Shown here: in pieces, positions 20,036-28,199 of the stretch | How positions within the stretch are numbered: the first letter of the stretch is position 1 | How the letters are laid out: the number at the start of each line of letters is the position of its first letter | Source of the DNA: Fervidicella metallireducens AeB | GTDB taxonomy: Bacteria > Bacillota > Clostridia > Clostridiales > Caloramatoraceae | DNA: 53,565 bases | Direction: 5' to 3' | Assembly: GCF_000601455.1 (NCBI RefSeq) | Contig: NZ_AZQP01000016.1 | Location: 1 to 53,565, forward strand | Notes under the pieces: model-generated | Told to the model about the DNA's origin: nothing | Seen by the model: the letters and a program-made list of their open reading frames with translations, nothing else | Database searches by the model: none | Made by a program: the position numbers and the translations under genes

Positions 20036-20659
20036 ATGTTTAAAGATAGGAATGATGCAGCTGATAAATTATATGAAATAATAAAAAATAACGAATTTCA
20101 AAATATCGTTGGTATTCCAAAGGGTGGAATGGTAATAGCAAAAATTATTGCAGATAAAATGCATATTCCTTATACAGGGATATTGACGAAAAAAATAGGA
20201 GCGCCTTGGAATAAAGAAATTGCCATTGGTGCAGTTTCTATAACCGGAGAATATTATTTAAATGAAAAAATAATAGAAAGATACAATATCAATAAAAGTT
20301 ATTTAAAATCTGAAATAGAAAGTAAAATTGAATATTTAATAAAACAGAATGAAAAATTTAACTATAACATACCAAGTAATAAAAGTGTTTTAATTGTTGA
20401 TGATGGAATTGCTACAGGATATACAGTTTGGGCTGCAGTTAAAACTTTAAAAACAAAAGGCAATGAGGTTTATATTGCAACACCAGTAATTTCACAAGAA
20501 GCACATGATTTATTAAAAAATCAGTGTAAAGAAATATTCTACAACATAATTGATTCAGATTTAATTGCAATTGGCTTTTATTATAAAGATTTTTCAGATG
20601 TTACGGAAGAAGAAATAATTGATTTGTTTAAACAACACCAGGATTACAGGGAAGTATAA
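20036..20659 (+). CDS. Phosphoribosyltransferase-domain protein
   Basis: A 207-residue protein with the type I phosphoribosyltransferase fold. The PRPP-binding motif is VLIVDDGIATGYTVWAA, and the N-terminal NIVGIPKGGMVIAKIIA is typical of stand-alone PRTase domains of unknown substrate. No hood domain assigns it to a nucleobase. ATG follows AGGAGG. It is paired with the UPF0180 gene and convergent to yyaC. Confidence 0.8.
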   Translation: MFKDRNDAADKLYEIIKNNEFQNIVGIPKGGMVIAKIIADKMHIPYTGILTKKIGAPWNKEIAIGAVSITGEYYLNEKIIERYNINKSYLKSEIESKIEYLIKQNEKFNYNIPSNKSVLIVDDGIATGYTVWAAVKTLKTKGNEVYIATPVISQEAHDLLKNQCKEIFYNIIDSDLIAIGFYYKDFSDVTEEEIIDLFKQHQDYREV

Positions 20660-20692
20660 AAAGTATATAAAAGAAGAGTCAAAGTTAATACA

Positions 20693-20727
20693 AAAAGCCC
20701 ATAATTAATATGAACTTATGGGCTTTT
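20693..20727. terminator. Bidirectional terminator between the phosphoribosyltransferase gene and yyaC
   Basis: AAAAGCCCATAA (20693-20704) and TTATGGGCTTTT (20716-20727) are perfect 12-base arms around an 11-base loop. T or A runs flank the stem on both sides, so it can act in both directions. Confidence 0.85.
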
Positions 20728-20733
20728 ATGTAT

Positions 20734-21313
20734 TTACACCGACATTTTGTTATAGTTATTAAATTTTTTCAGTGAAATATATAAACTTAATGACATAACA
20801 TCTGCAATTTTCATGACCAGTGATAAACGGGTGTTCTGAAGCACTACATATTCCATAAAGCCAGATATATTCACAACCCCAGTAAGGCTGATATCACCAA
20901 CTGAAGGGAGGGTTTTATTAACACCTGCACCCGGACTTAATGGCCCATTAAAAAGATTTATATTTCCAACATTTTCGTGTTTTCCTAATGAAGCATCTAT
21001 TGCTATTACAAATGGATTATTTACATGACTATATATATAGTCTATTTTTTCGCTTAAATTTTTTGCATGAACCGGATCATCTAAGGTTCCGAAAATATTT
21101 ATATGTCGAAGAGAATAATATTTTGTAAGTTTTTCCCCCACTAGGACCTAAGCAATCTCCAGTTGAGCGATCAGTACCAATACAAAGAACAACTATATTA
21201 GAATAACTATGTAAACTGTTTTCTAGAAGGTTTGTAATTTCCTGTGAAAGCTCAAAAAAAGCGTTAGGTTTTAAACTGCTTATGGTATATTGTAGAGGCT
21301 TTGTTTCAAGCAT
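20734..21313 (-). pseudogene. yyaC: Spore protease YyaC, frameshifted
   Basis: YyaC is a GPR-related putative spore protease. The N-terminal part (from ATG 21313, AGGGAGG upstream) reads IVVLCIGTDRSTGDCLGP and then leaves frame. A second frame continues as LVGEKLTKYY, FGTLDDPVHAKNL, FVIAIDASLGK, GAGVNKTLPSVGD and GFMEYVVLQNTRLSLVM, all conserved YyaC segments. The shift lies at 21135-21148. Restoring the family's expected GPLVG needs two added bases, for instance one lost CT of a CTCT repeat; a single extra G in the GGGGG run is the alternative. Joined, it would be about 193 residues, near the family's length. It is either a real lesion or a sequence error. Confidence 0.85.
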
Positions 21314-21388
21314 AAATTAACCTCCCTTTGTTAACTTTATATAAAAAGTTTATCCAAAATGGAGGTTAAATATTCTAATTATGTTATT

Positions 21389-22432
21389 TTATATAATTTT
21401 AATTTTAACTAAAACCTTGTAGAGTATCATCAAAAGAATTAAATAAAACATTCCAAGAAAACCATATGCCTTCAATCCAATAAATATAGCTGCAAGAACG
21501 GCAACAGGATGGAGATCCAATGATGAAGAAACCAATTTTGGTTCTATTATTTGTCTAATAACAGTAATTAAAATATATAAAACACCAAGTCCTATTGCTG
21601 TAAAATAATTCTTAATAATGATGTTATAAATAATAAGAGGTATATATAAAGAACCTATTCCCAGGATAGGAAGGATATCTAAAAATGCACTTAATAAACT
21701 TAACATAAAGGTGTATTTTATTTTTAAAATTGAAAATCCAATAAAGGTTTCAAGGAAAGTAATAAAAATTATCAGAGAATATGCTTTCAAGTAATTAAAA
21801 ATCATCTTGATTGTTTCATCCCAAATCTCATGAAACTTGCCCCTGCTATATGGAGAAAAAATTCCCATAAACTTATCCTTCATATCAGTCATGTCCCTTG
21901 AAAAGAAATAAGTAGCCAAAAGTGTAATAAAAACAATCATTAAAACTACGGGTAAACTAATGGCTATTGATACAAGTTTATTTAAAACAATTACTGTCAC
22001 GTTAAAAGTTGTTGACAAAACAGATAAAACTTGTGCTTGAATTTTAGTTACTATAGAAGGATCTATTTGGTTGAAATAAACCATAACCTGGTCGAAATAT
22101 TTAATAATAATTGGCTTCAATGTATTTACATCTGGTACAGACATTAAGAGCTGTCGTGCTTCATAAGTTATTTTAAATACTATAGTAGTAACAATTAAAA
22201 GTAAAAATATAAAGACTGTCAGAGTAGATATCAGAGAAGCAATGCTCACTGAGATTTTTAGTTTATTTTTTAAAAACCTAGTGAATGGTTTTGTTATTGC
22301 AGCAATAATGAGAGCTGCAACAAAGGGTAAAGTGTAGGGTAATGTTGAAAAAAACACTATAAAGATTAAAGTATATATGAGAAGAAAAATAGAAAATTTA
22401 TCTAACTTACGTATAAATTTTTCATCAAACAT
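21389..22432 (-). CDS. AI-2E family transporter (YtvI/YueF-like permease)
   Basis: A 347-residue polytopic membrane protein with seven or eight hydrophobic segments. The late segment FLDILPILGIGSLYIPLIIYNIIIKNYFTA and the region IRQIIEPKLVSSSLDLHPVA are diagnostic of the AI-2E transporter family. Substrates vary in this family, and in spore formers one member, YtvI, is a sporulation protein; which applies here is not known. ATG follows AGGAGG. Divergent from the ArsR gene and upstream of yyaC. Confidence 0.85.
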   Translation of the reverse strand: MFDEKFIRKLDKFSIFLLIYTLIFIVFFSTLPYTLPFVAALIIAAITKPFTRFLKNKLKISVSIASLISTLTVFIFLLLIVTTIVFKITYEARQLLMSVPDVNTLKPIIIKYFDQVMVYFNQIDPSIVTKIQAQVLSVLSTTFNVTVIVLNKLVSIAISLPVVLMIVFITLLATYFFSRDMTDMKDKFMGIFSPYSRGKFHEIWDETIKMIFNYLKAYSLIIFITFLETFIGFSILKIKYTFMLSLLSAFLDILPILGIGSLYIPLIIYNIIIKNYFTAIGLGVLYILITVIRQIIEPKLVSSSLDLHPVAVLAAIFIGLKAYGFLGMFYLILLMILYKVLVKIKII

Positions 22433-22479
22433 AAAACAACCTCCTTTGTTGTATTATTATACCATAAAAATCTCTCTAA

Positions 22480-22508
22480 TTGACACTAGAAAATAGTTGT
22501 TCTACAAT
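22480..22508 (+). promoter_or_regulatory. Promoter of the ArsR / sigma-54 activator operon
   Basis: TTGACA (22480-22485), a 17-base spacer and TACAAT (22503-22508), about 30 bases upstream of the ArsR ATG. A divergent extended -10 (TGGTATAAT on the minus strand, near 22461-22469) probably serves the AI-2E transporter gene. Confidence 0.75.
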
Positions 22509-22538
22509 TTAGTTAAATTAAGTATAGAGGTGTAATTG

Positions 22539-22844
22539 ATGAAAGAAAATATATTACTTAAAAATCTTGAAGAATATTCAGAAATATTGAAAGCACTGGC
22601 ACATCCAGTAAGACTGTGTATTTTATGTGGTCTTTATAGTGAAGGAGAAAAAAATGTTACAACAATGCAGGAATGTCTGAAACTGCCCCAATCAACAGTA
22701 TCACAGCATTTAGCGGTGCTAAGAAATAAAGGAATTATAAAAGGCAATAGAAATGGTCTTGAAATAAATTATAGTATATCTAGTGATATAACAAGGGAAA
22801 TTATTTCAAAAATATTAGATTTAAATAAAAAGGATGTAAAATAA
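22539..22844 (+). CDS. ArsR family transcriptional regulator
   Basis: A 101-residue winged-helix repressor. ATG 22539 is preferred to the adjacent TTG 22536 because AGAGGTG is better spaced from it. The recognition helix region is LPQSTVSQHLAVLRNKGII. The classic arsenic motif ELCVCDL is absent; cysteines are at 27, 30 and 46. It lies directly before the sigma-54 activator gene, one base apart. Sensing of a thiol or sulfide signal is conceivable given the neighbouring cysteine desulfidase, but that is inference. Confidence 0.85.
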   Translation: MKENILLKNLEEYSEILKALAHPVRLCILCGLYSEGEKNVTTMQECLKLPQSTVSQHLAVLRNKGIIKGNRNGLEINYSISSDITREIISKILDLNKKDVK

Positions 22845-22845
22845 A

Positions 22846-24603
22846 GTGGGGGAGCAGATAGCTTTGAATGGCCTAATTTATATACAGGACTATGTCCAGA
22901 TTATTGCAGATACAATTGCCAGTGTAATTGGTGTCGATGTTACCATAGTTGATAGAAACAATATAAGAGTTGCTGGTACAGGAAAATATAAAGAAAAAAT
23001 AGGTCAAAAACTAGTAAAAAAATCGGTTTTCACAAAATCTATGATTGAAAACAAAAGTTATATAGTTAAAAATCCAAAGTACGAAGAAGTGTGCTATGAA
23101 TGCCCAAACAAAAATACATGTATTGAGTTTTCAGAAGTGTGCAGCCCAATTGTAATGGACAAAAAAGTTATCGGTGTAATTGGTCTAGTTGCCTTTTCCT
23201 TGGAACAAAAAAAAGCTTTAGAAAGCAATGTTGACAATTTACTTGAATTTTTAAAAAAAATGGGCGACTTACTTTCTACAAAACTTTGGGAAGCTATGAA
23301 TCAGGAAAAACAAAAAATATTATTAAAACAGATAGAAACCATAATTAATTCTATTGATGATGGTATTATTGCTTTAGGGGAAAATAAAGATATAATTTAC
23401 ATAAATAAAAAGGTTGAAGAAATATTAGGTGGATCTAATATAAAGAAAAATCTAACTTTAAGGAAACTGATAGAAGAAGCAGATATAAATAGAGTACTGC
23501 AGTTTGGAAAAGAAATAAAGAATCTGCAGGTAACATATGAAAATATAAGAGTGGTAATAAATGCTAAACCTATTGAATTAGAAAAAAAAATAATAGGTGC
23601 AGTTGTGGTGCTAAGAACTATAAAGGATATAAACAGAATAATTAACGATATCTCAATAACTGGGATTTATACAGAATTTAACGATATTATAGGAATTTCA
23701 AAGGAAATAAATGAGATTAAGGATAAAGCGAAAAAAGCTTCTCAGGGAAATTCAACGATTTTAATTTTAGGAGAAAGTGGAACAGGAAAAGAACTATTTG
23801 CAAGGGCAATTCACAATTGCAGCAAAAGAAAAGATAAACCATTTATAGCAATAAACTGTGCAGCAATACCTGAAAGTTTGCTTGAGAGTGAGCTCTTTGG
23901 TTATGAAGAAGGTGCATTTACGGGAGCAAAGAAAGGTGGTAAAATAGGTAAATTTGAACTAGCAAATGGAGGTACAATATTTTTAGATGAAATAGGGGAT
24001 ATGCCTCTCCATTTACAAACAAAGCTATTAAGGGTAATACAGGATAGAAGTATAGAGAAAATAGGTTCAACCATTAATATCCCAATAGATGTCAGAATAA
24101 TAGCAGCTACTCATAAAGATTTAGAGAACATGGTTACCAATGGAGAATTTCGTCAGGATTTATATTATAGAATAAATGTAATACCTATAAAGATTCCACC
24201 ATTAAGGCAGAGAAAAGAAGATATCAAGATACTAACTCAGCATATATTAGAAAAATGCAAAAAAAAGCTTTCAAAGAATATAAAGGGCATAGATGAAGAG
24301 GCATACAATATGCTTATGAAATATTCTTGGTTTGGAAATGTGAGGGAACTGGAAAATGTAATTGAATATGCAGTAAATATGGAAACAGGGGAATATTTAA
24401 CTCCTTTCAGTCTGCCAATAAGGATTAAAGAAGATGAAAAAAATGATTATGACAATTGTAACTTAAGATACTTAGAAAAAAAGGCAATAGAACAAGTACT
24501 TAGAAAATATAAAAATAGAGATGAAGCTGCAAAGATTTTGGGGATAGGAAGGGCTACACTTTTCCGAAAAATAAAGGAATATAAAATAAAAGTATCAGAA
24601 TGA
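22846..24603 (+). CDS. Sigma-54-dependent enhancer-binding activator (CdsR-like)
   Basis: A 585-residue bacterial enhancer-binding protein. Order: N-terminal sensory region with a CxxCxxxxxC-type cluster (ECPNKNTC, residues about 85-92), a PAS domain (INSIDDGIIALGENKDIIYI), an AAA+ domain with GESGTGKE, the sigma-54 contact loop GAFTGAKK and FLDEIGDMPL, and a C-terminal Fis-type HTH (RDEAAKILGIGRATLFRKI). GTG 22846 is one possible start; TTG 22864, nine bases after GGGGGAG, is another. The next gene is an L-cysteine desulfidase with a sigma-54 promoter, the arrangement of CdsR and cdsB in Clostridioides difficile. Confidence 0.85.
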   Translation: MGEQIALNGLIYIQDYVQIIADTIASVIGVDVTIVDRNNIRVAGTGKYKEKIGQKLVKKSVFTKSMIENKSYIVKNPKYEEVCYECPNKNTCIEFSEVCSPIVMDKKVIGVIGLVAFSLEQKKALESNVDNLLEFLKKMGDLLSTKLWEAMNQEKQKILLKQIETIINSIDDGIIALGENKDIIYINKKVEEILGGSNIKKNLTLRKLIEEADINRVLQFGKEIKNLQVTYENIRVVINAKPIELEKKIIGAVVVLRTIKDINRIINDISITGIYTEFNDIIGISKEINEIKDKAKKASQGNSTILILGESGTGKELFARAIHNCSKRKDKPFIAINCAAIPESLLESELFGYEEGAFTGAKKGGKIGKFELANGGTIFLDEIGDMPLHLQTKLLRVIQDRSIEKIGSTINIPIDVRIIAATHKDLENMVTNGEFRQDLYYRINVIPIKIPPLRQRKEDIKILTQHILEKCKKKLSKNIKGIDEEAYNMLMKYSWFGNVRELENVIEYAVNMETGEYLTPFSLPIRIKEDEKNDYDNCNLRYLEKKAIEQVLRKYKNRDEAAKILGIGRATLFRKIKEYKIKVSE

Positions 24604-24632
24604 GATTAAGTATCATTCTGATACTTTTATTT
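24592..24632 (+). terminator. Long hairpin at the end of the activator gene, overlapping two palindromic sites
   Basis: The last codons and stop of the activator gene (GTATCAGAATGA, 24592-24603) pair with TCATTCTGATAC (24613-24624), with further A-T pairs extending the stem; a T-rich tract follows. It can act as a terminator. The same DNA contains two of the palindromic sites described for the sigma-54 promoter, so termination and activator binding may share it. Confidence 0.65.
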
Positions 24633-24693
24633 TGAAACCAATAAAATTAAGCAAAATAGAATACATTCAATTAAATAAGTATCATTTTGATAT
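24608..24693. promoter_or_regulatory. Repeated palindromic upstream activator sites
   Basis: GTATCATTCTGATAC (24610-24624) is a perfect palindrome around a central TTC. GTATCATTTTGATAT (24679-24693) repeats it with one changed position. A third, weaker copy GTATCAGAATGAGAT lies at 24592-24606. The second copy is centred about 85 bases before the -24 element, within the usual range for enhancer-binding proteins. They are the obvious candidates for binding by the adjacent activator. Confidence 0.7.
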
Positions 24694-24768
24694 TAACTTA
24701 ACAAAATAAACTTATTTAAAAATCAAAAAAATTAAGACTTATCAGGTATTTTAAAGACAAGAATAAAG

Positions 24769-24785
24769 TTGGCATAGAACTTGCA
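24769..24785 (+). promoter_or_regulatory. Sigma-54 (-24/-12) promoter of the L-cysteine desulfidase gene
   Basis: TTGGCATAGAACTTGCA matches the sigma-54 consensus TTGGCAC-N5-TTGCA, with GG at 24771-24772 and GC at 24783-24784 separated by the required ten bases. It is about 75 bases upstream of the GTG start. The 258-base gap contains this promoter and the upstream palindromes, and no good sigma-A promoter was seen. Confidence 0.85.
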
Positions 24786-24861
24786 AGATATATTCTTTGA
24801 AAGGTAATAAAATAACAGCAAAAGTCAAAGAAAATTTATTATATTAACTGGAGGTATTATC

Positions 24862-26163
24862 GTGGATAAGAACTTAATAGTAAACATTTTAAAACAAGAA
24901 GTAGTACCTGCTTTAGGATGTACAGAACCAGTAGCTGTTGCTCTATGTGCAGCTGCAGCTTATCAAACTGTAAAGGGAGATATAAAAAAGATTGATGTTA
25001 AAGTAAGTCCAAATATTTATAAAAATGGAATGAGCGTAGGCATACCTGGAATCGATAACGTTGGATTAAATTTTGCTGCAGCTTTAGGAGCTGTAGGGGG
25101 GAATCCTCAACTAAAACTACAAGTATTAAATGATGTAAAAGATGAGCATAAAACAGCCTGTCTTAAACTAATCGAAGAAAGAAAAGTAGTAGTATCAGTA
25201 GAAGAAAATATGGGAAACTTCTTTATAGGCTGTAATGTAGAGACAAGCAGTGGCGTGGGAGTTTGTCATATAAAAAACAGCCACTCTAATATAGTATACT
25301 TAGCTGCTGATAATAAAGTAATCTTCGAAAACAATGAAACAGCAGTAACATCAACAACTGCTTTAAGTCCAAAATTAAAGGAATATAATTTAATGGACGC
25401 GTTAAATACAATAAAAGAAATGGATTATGAAGAGTTGTTGTTTATGCTTGATGGAGCAAAAATGAATATGGAAATCGCTAAAGTTGGATTAGAACATAAC
25501 TTTGGCATGAGAATAGGAAAAAATATAAAAAATTTAATAGAAAAAGGAATTTTAGCGGACGATTTATATCATAATGTTGTAATGATGACAGCAGCAGGTT
25601 CAGATGCAAGAATGTCTGGACACTTTATGCCGGTTATGAGCAGTGCAGGTTCAGGAAATCATGGTTTAACAGCAATAATACCAGTGGCAGTTGTTGCGCA
25701 AAAGCTAAATAAGAAAGATGAAGAATTAGCAAAGGCACTGGCTATATCACATATAACTACAATTTATATAAAACAATATACAGGAAGATTATCTGCAATA
25801 TGTGGTTGTGGAGTTGCTGCGGCAACAGGTGCAGCAGTAGCAATTTGTTATCTACTTGGAGGATGGGAAAAGGAATTTAAGAATACCATAAGCAATATGG
25901 TAGGAGATGTAACAGGAATGATATGTGATGGTGCTAAGGCTGGTTGTGCAATAAAACTATCAACTGCAGCAGGAGCAGCGTTAAAGGCAGCACTACTTGC
26001 AATGAATGGTTCATTTGTTCCTTTTGATAACGGAGTAGTTGGAATGACAATGGATGATACTATAAAGAACTTAGGAAGAGTCTGTGCTGAAGGAATGGTA
26101 CAAACAGACAAAGTTATATTAAATATAATGGTAGAGAAAAATATAGTTAATATTGAATGTTAA
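24862..26163 (+). CDS. L-cysteine desulfidase (UPF0597 / CyuA-CdsB family)
   Basis: Iron-sulfur lyase that converts L-cysteine to pyruvate, ammonia and sulfide; some relatives act on serine. The 433 residues fit the family. Motifs: ALGCTEPVAVALC near the N terminus, SAICGCGVAAATGAAVA and ICDGAKAGCAIKLSTAAGAA, which together hold cysteines for a [4Fe-4S] cluster. GTG start at 24862 six bases after GGAGGT. It has its own sigma-54 promoter, next to the activator gene, so it is probably induced by cysteine through that protein. A terminator follows. Confidence 0.88.
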   Translation: MDKNLIVNILKQEVVPALGCTEPVAVALCAAAAYQTVKGDIKKIDVKVSPNIYKNGMSVGIPGIDNVGLNFAAALGAVGGNPQLKLQVLNDVKDEHKTACLKLIEERKVVVSVEENMGNFFIGCNVETSSGVGVCHIKNSHSNIVYLAADNKVIFENNETAVTSTTALSPKLKEYNLMDALNTIKEMDYEELLFMLDGAKMNMEIAKVGLEHNFGMRIGKNIKNLIEKGILADDLYHNVVMMTAAGSDARMSGHFMPVMSSAGSGNHGLTAIIPVAVVAQKLNKKDEELAKALAISHITTIYIKQYTGRLSAICGCGVAAATGAAVAICYLLGGWEKEFKNTISNMVGDVTGMICDGAKAGCAIKLSTAAGAALKAALLAMNGSFVPFDNGVVGMTMDDTIKNLGRVCAEGMVQTDKVILNIMVEKNIVNIEC

Positions 26164-26175
26164 AATTATAAAAGT

Positions 26176-26218
26176 ATAACTGGCTTAAGTTTACTGAAAC
26201 TGAGCCAGTTATTTTTTT
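26176..26218 (+). terminator. Rho-independent terminator after the cysteine desulfidase gene
   Basis: ATAACTGGCTTA and TGAGCCAGTTAT (26201-26212) pair over about 11-12 bases with one wobble around a loop of about 13-14 bases, followed by seven Ts. Confidence 0.85.
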
Positions 26219-26311
26219 AGTAGCTGCAATGTAACTTATAACTTTTATTTGTGGTAGAATAACAATAGGAGTAATATTAATATATATAAACAAATTTCTC
26301 AGGGGGGTAGT

Positions 26312-26920
26312 GTGGATCTTAATTGGCTTGATTTGGTTATTTTGTGTATTATCCTTTATGGTGCATTAGAGGGAATGCTGAAGGGATTTTTAATATCTAT
26401 TTTAAATATTGTAAATTTGATAATTTCTCTGCTAGCAGCTAAAAGGTTAACACCATTTGTCACAAGTTTTATAATTGATAACACAAAAATCTTTGAAAAC
26501 CTGAGTAAAATATTTTCAAAAAGATCGAGTACGTTAAATCCAATAACATTAAACATCTTTAAGTTATTAAATTATGATTTAAATTCAGTAAATGAAATGA
26601 TTACTAATGCATTTATAAATGTTGCTGTTTTCCTTTGTATATATTTTATTTCCACAATATTAATGAATATAATAAATGAAATAATAAGAAAAAAAATCAG
26701 AAAAGGGATCTTCAAAAGTATTGATAAACTAGGTGGATTAATATTGGGTATAACAAAATCCCTGGTGTTTTTATTTATAATATTTGCAGTTATTACTCCC
26801 ATAATGGGAATAATACCTCAAAACAGTGAATTAATAACTGCAATTGGAACATCAAAACTTGCAAAGTATTTTTATTTAGGTAACTTTATTATACCGTGGA
26901 TTCAAAAATTTACTATTTAA
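26312..26920 (+). CDS. CvpA family membrane protein
   Basis: A 202-residue protein with about four membrane segments, starting LNWLDLVILCIILYGALEGMLKGF, which matches the colicin V production (CvpA) family. The GTG at 26312 follows AGGGGGGTAG. In Enterobacteria CvpA lies near purF and affects envelope homeostasis; in Clostridia the role is unclear. A weak extended -10 (TGGTAGAAT, about 26255) may precede it. The next gene, yedF, starts 36 bases later. Confidence 0.8.
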   Translation: MDLNWLDLVILCIILYGALEGMLKGFLISILNIVNLIISLLAAKRLTPFVTSFIIDNTKIFENLSKIFSKRSSTLNPITLNIFKLLNYDLNSVNEMITNAFINVAVFLCIYFISTILMNIINEIIRKKIRKGIFKSIDKLGGLILGITKSLVFLFIIFAVITPIMGIIPQNSELITAIGTSKLAKYFYLGNFIIPWIQKFTI

Positions 26921-26956
26921 TTTAACATAAAGAAACTGAAGGAGGCTTAATTAACA

Positions 26957-27547
26957 ATGAAAACTATAAATTGTGCAGGATTGCCCTGTCCAAAACCTGT
27001 TATCATGACAAAAAAAGAACTAGAAAATATCGAAAATGGTGAGCTGGAAGTAATTGTAGATAATTTTGCTGCAAAGGAGAACGTATCTAAATATGCTAAA
27101 AGCATAGGGCTGGATTTTACTGTTAACCAGAAAGAAAACTTATATTATATTTTGATAAAGAAAGGAAATAATGAAGTAGCTGAGTGTAGTTTAATGAACT
27201 TTGAAAATGAAAAGAACTTAGTTATAGTTGTTGGTAGTGATAAATTAGGTGCAGGTGATGATAAACTTGGTAATGTTTTGATGAAAAGTTATATATATGC
27301 ACTTACAGAGAGTGAAATAAAACCCAAAACAATTATGTTTTTAAATGGAGGAGTTAAACTTACAACTGAAGGCTCTGAGGTATTGGAAAGTTTAAAAAAC
27401 CTAGAGTCAAAAGGAGTTGAAATTTTATCCTGTGGTACTTGTTTAGATTTTTATGGGTTAAAGGATAAATTAATCATTGGAAATGTCACAAACATGTATA
27501 CAATCATAGAAAAAATGAATAATGCAGACAAAACTATTACAATTTAG
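26957..27547 (+). CDS. yedF: YedF family sulfurtransferase-like protein (TusA-like and DsrE-like domains)
   Basis: A 196-residue two-domain protein. Residues 1-70 are TusA-like, with the CPKP motif (GLPCPKPV, active cysteine Cys11). The C-terminal half is DsrE-like and contains LSCGTCLDFYGL. YedF proteins are often near selenium genes and called selenium-metabolism proteins, but no selD or selA is visible here. A role in sulfur or selenium relay is inferred. ATG after GGAGG. A DUF3343 gene follows nine bases later, a typical pairing. Confidence 0.85.
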   Translation: MKTINCAGLPCPKPVIMTKKELENIENGELEVIVDNFAAKENVSKYAKSIGLDFTVNQKENLYYILIKKGNNEVAECSLMNFENEKNLVIVVGSDKLGAGDDKLGNVLMKSYIYALTESEIKPKTIMFLNGGVKLTTEGSEVLESLKNLESKGVEILSCGTCLDFYGLKDKLIIGNVTNMYTIIEKMNNADKTITI

Positions 27548-27555
27548 GAGAGTAT

Positions 27556-27822
27556 ATGGAAAAATACATTGTTATAACCTTTGAAAGTATTAATTTTGCG
27601 ATGCAGTGTGAAGTTGTTCTGAAAACAGAAAAAATAGATTACCAAATAATGCCCACACCAAGGGAGATAACACTGAGCTGTGGCATATCAATCAGAACAT
27701 CAGATAAATATCTTGATAAAGTTATAGAATTAATAAAAACAAAACGTATAAGGAATAAAGATATTTACGAAATAATTGGAATGGGGAGACAGAAAACAAT
27801 AAATAAAAAGGGATTAATATGA
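27556..27822 (+). CDS. DUF3343 protein
   Basis: An 88-residue protein starting YIVITFESINFAMQCEVVLK, with MPTPREITLSCGISIR, the conserved segment of DUF3343. These small proteins commonly accompany YedF or cysteine desulfurase genes and are thought to belong to sulfur or selenium transfer; the function is not established. Two cysteines (in MQCE and LSCG) are conserved candidates for sulfur binding. ATG follows AGGAGAG. Confidence 0.8.
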   Translation: MEKYIVITFESINFAMQCEVVLKTEKIDYQIMPTPREITLSCGISIRTSDKYLDKVIELIKTKRIRNKDIYEIIGMGRQKTINKKGLI

Positions 27823-27907
27823 TTATAACAATAATTTTTTATATAGAAGTCATCATTTAGCATAGAGAGGCTTCAAATTTTAATTATATATAATAATATT
27901 TTATATA

Positions 27908-27936
27908 TTTACACAATAAAATAAAAAGAGTATAAT
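27908..27936 (+). promoter_or_regulatory. Promoter of the thiamine operon
   Basis: TTTACA (27908-27913), a 17-base spacer and TATAAT (27931-27936). Transcription would start about 20 bases before the TPP aptamer at 27964. Confidence 0.75.
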
Positions 27937-27963
27937 TTGAGCAGATGAATATTTCAAACAAAT

Positions 27964-28045
27964 GCTAGGGGTGCTGAAAAGCTGAGAAGGAGATATCCTA
28001 ACCCTTTGAACCTGATGTGGTTAGAACCATCGTAGGGAAGCTGAG
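27964..28045 (+). promoter_or_regulatory. TPP riboswitch (THI box) aptamer
   Basis: All conserved THI-box blocks are present in order: GGGGTGCTG, GCTGAGAAGGAG, ACCCTTTGAACCTGAT and CGTAGGGAAGCTGAGC. The variable P3 arm is short. It controls by attenuation: GGGAAGCT at 28035-28042 can pair (7 of 8) with AGCTTGCC at 28071-28078, the left arm of the terminator that follows. TPP binding would free that arm and end transcription. First target is the PurF-like gene, then thiSFGHCE. Confidence 0.95.
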
Positions 28046-28070
28046 CTTTAGTATATTATAACTGAGATAC

Positions 28071-28095
28071 AGCTTGCCATTGGCAAGCTTTTTTT
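28071..28095 (+). terminator. TPP riboswitch expression-platform terminator
   Basis: AGCTTGCC (28071-28078) and GGCAAGCT (28082-28089) form an 8-bp stem around ATT, followed by a run of Ts. Its left arm overlaps the predicted antiterminator partner of the aptamer. Confidence 0.88.
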
Positions 28096-28160
28096 ATTAA
28101 TACAATACCTCAATATTTCAGTTAACTTGCTTAGTTGGTTTTTAATCAAGGTTTTAAGGA

Positions 28161-28193
28161 AAAATCCTCACCCTTATCAGGGTGAGGATTTTT
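28161..28193 (+). terminator. Second strong hairpin terminator in the thiamine operon leader
   Basis: AAAATCCTCACCCT (28161-28174) and AGGGTGAGGATTTT (28179-28192) are perfect 14-bp arms with a TATC loop, followed by further Ts. It lies 66 bases after the TPP terminator and 128 bases before the PurF-like gene. No competing antiterminator arm was found by eye. Confidence 0.8.
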
Positions 28194-28199
28194 TGAAGT

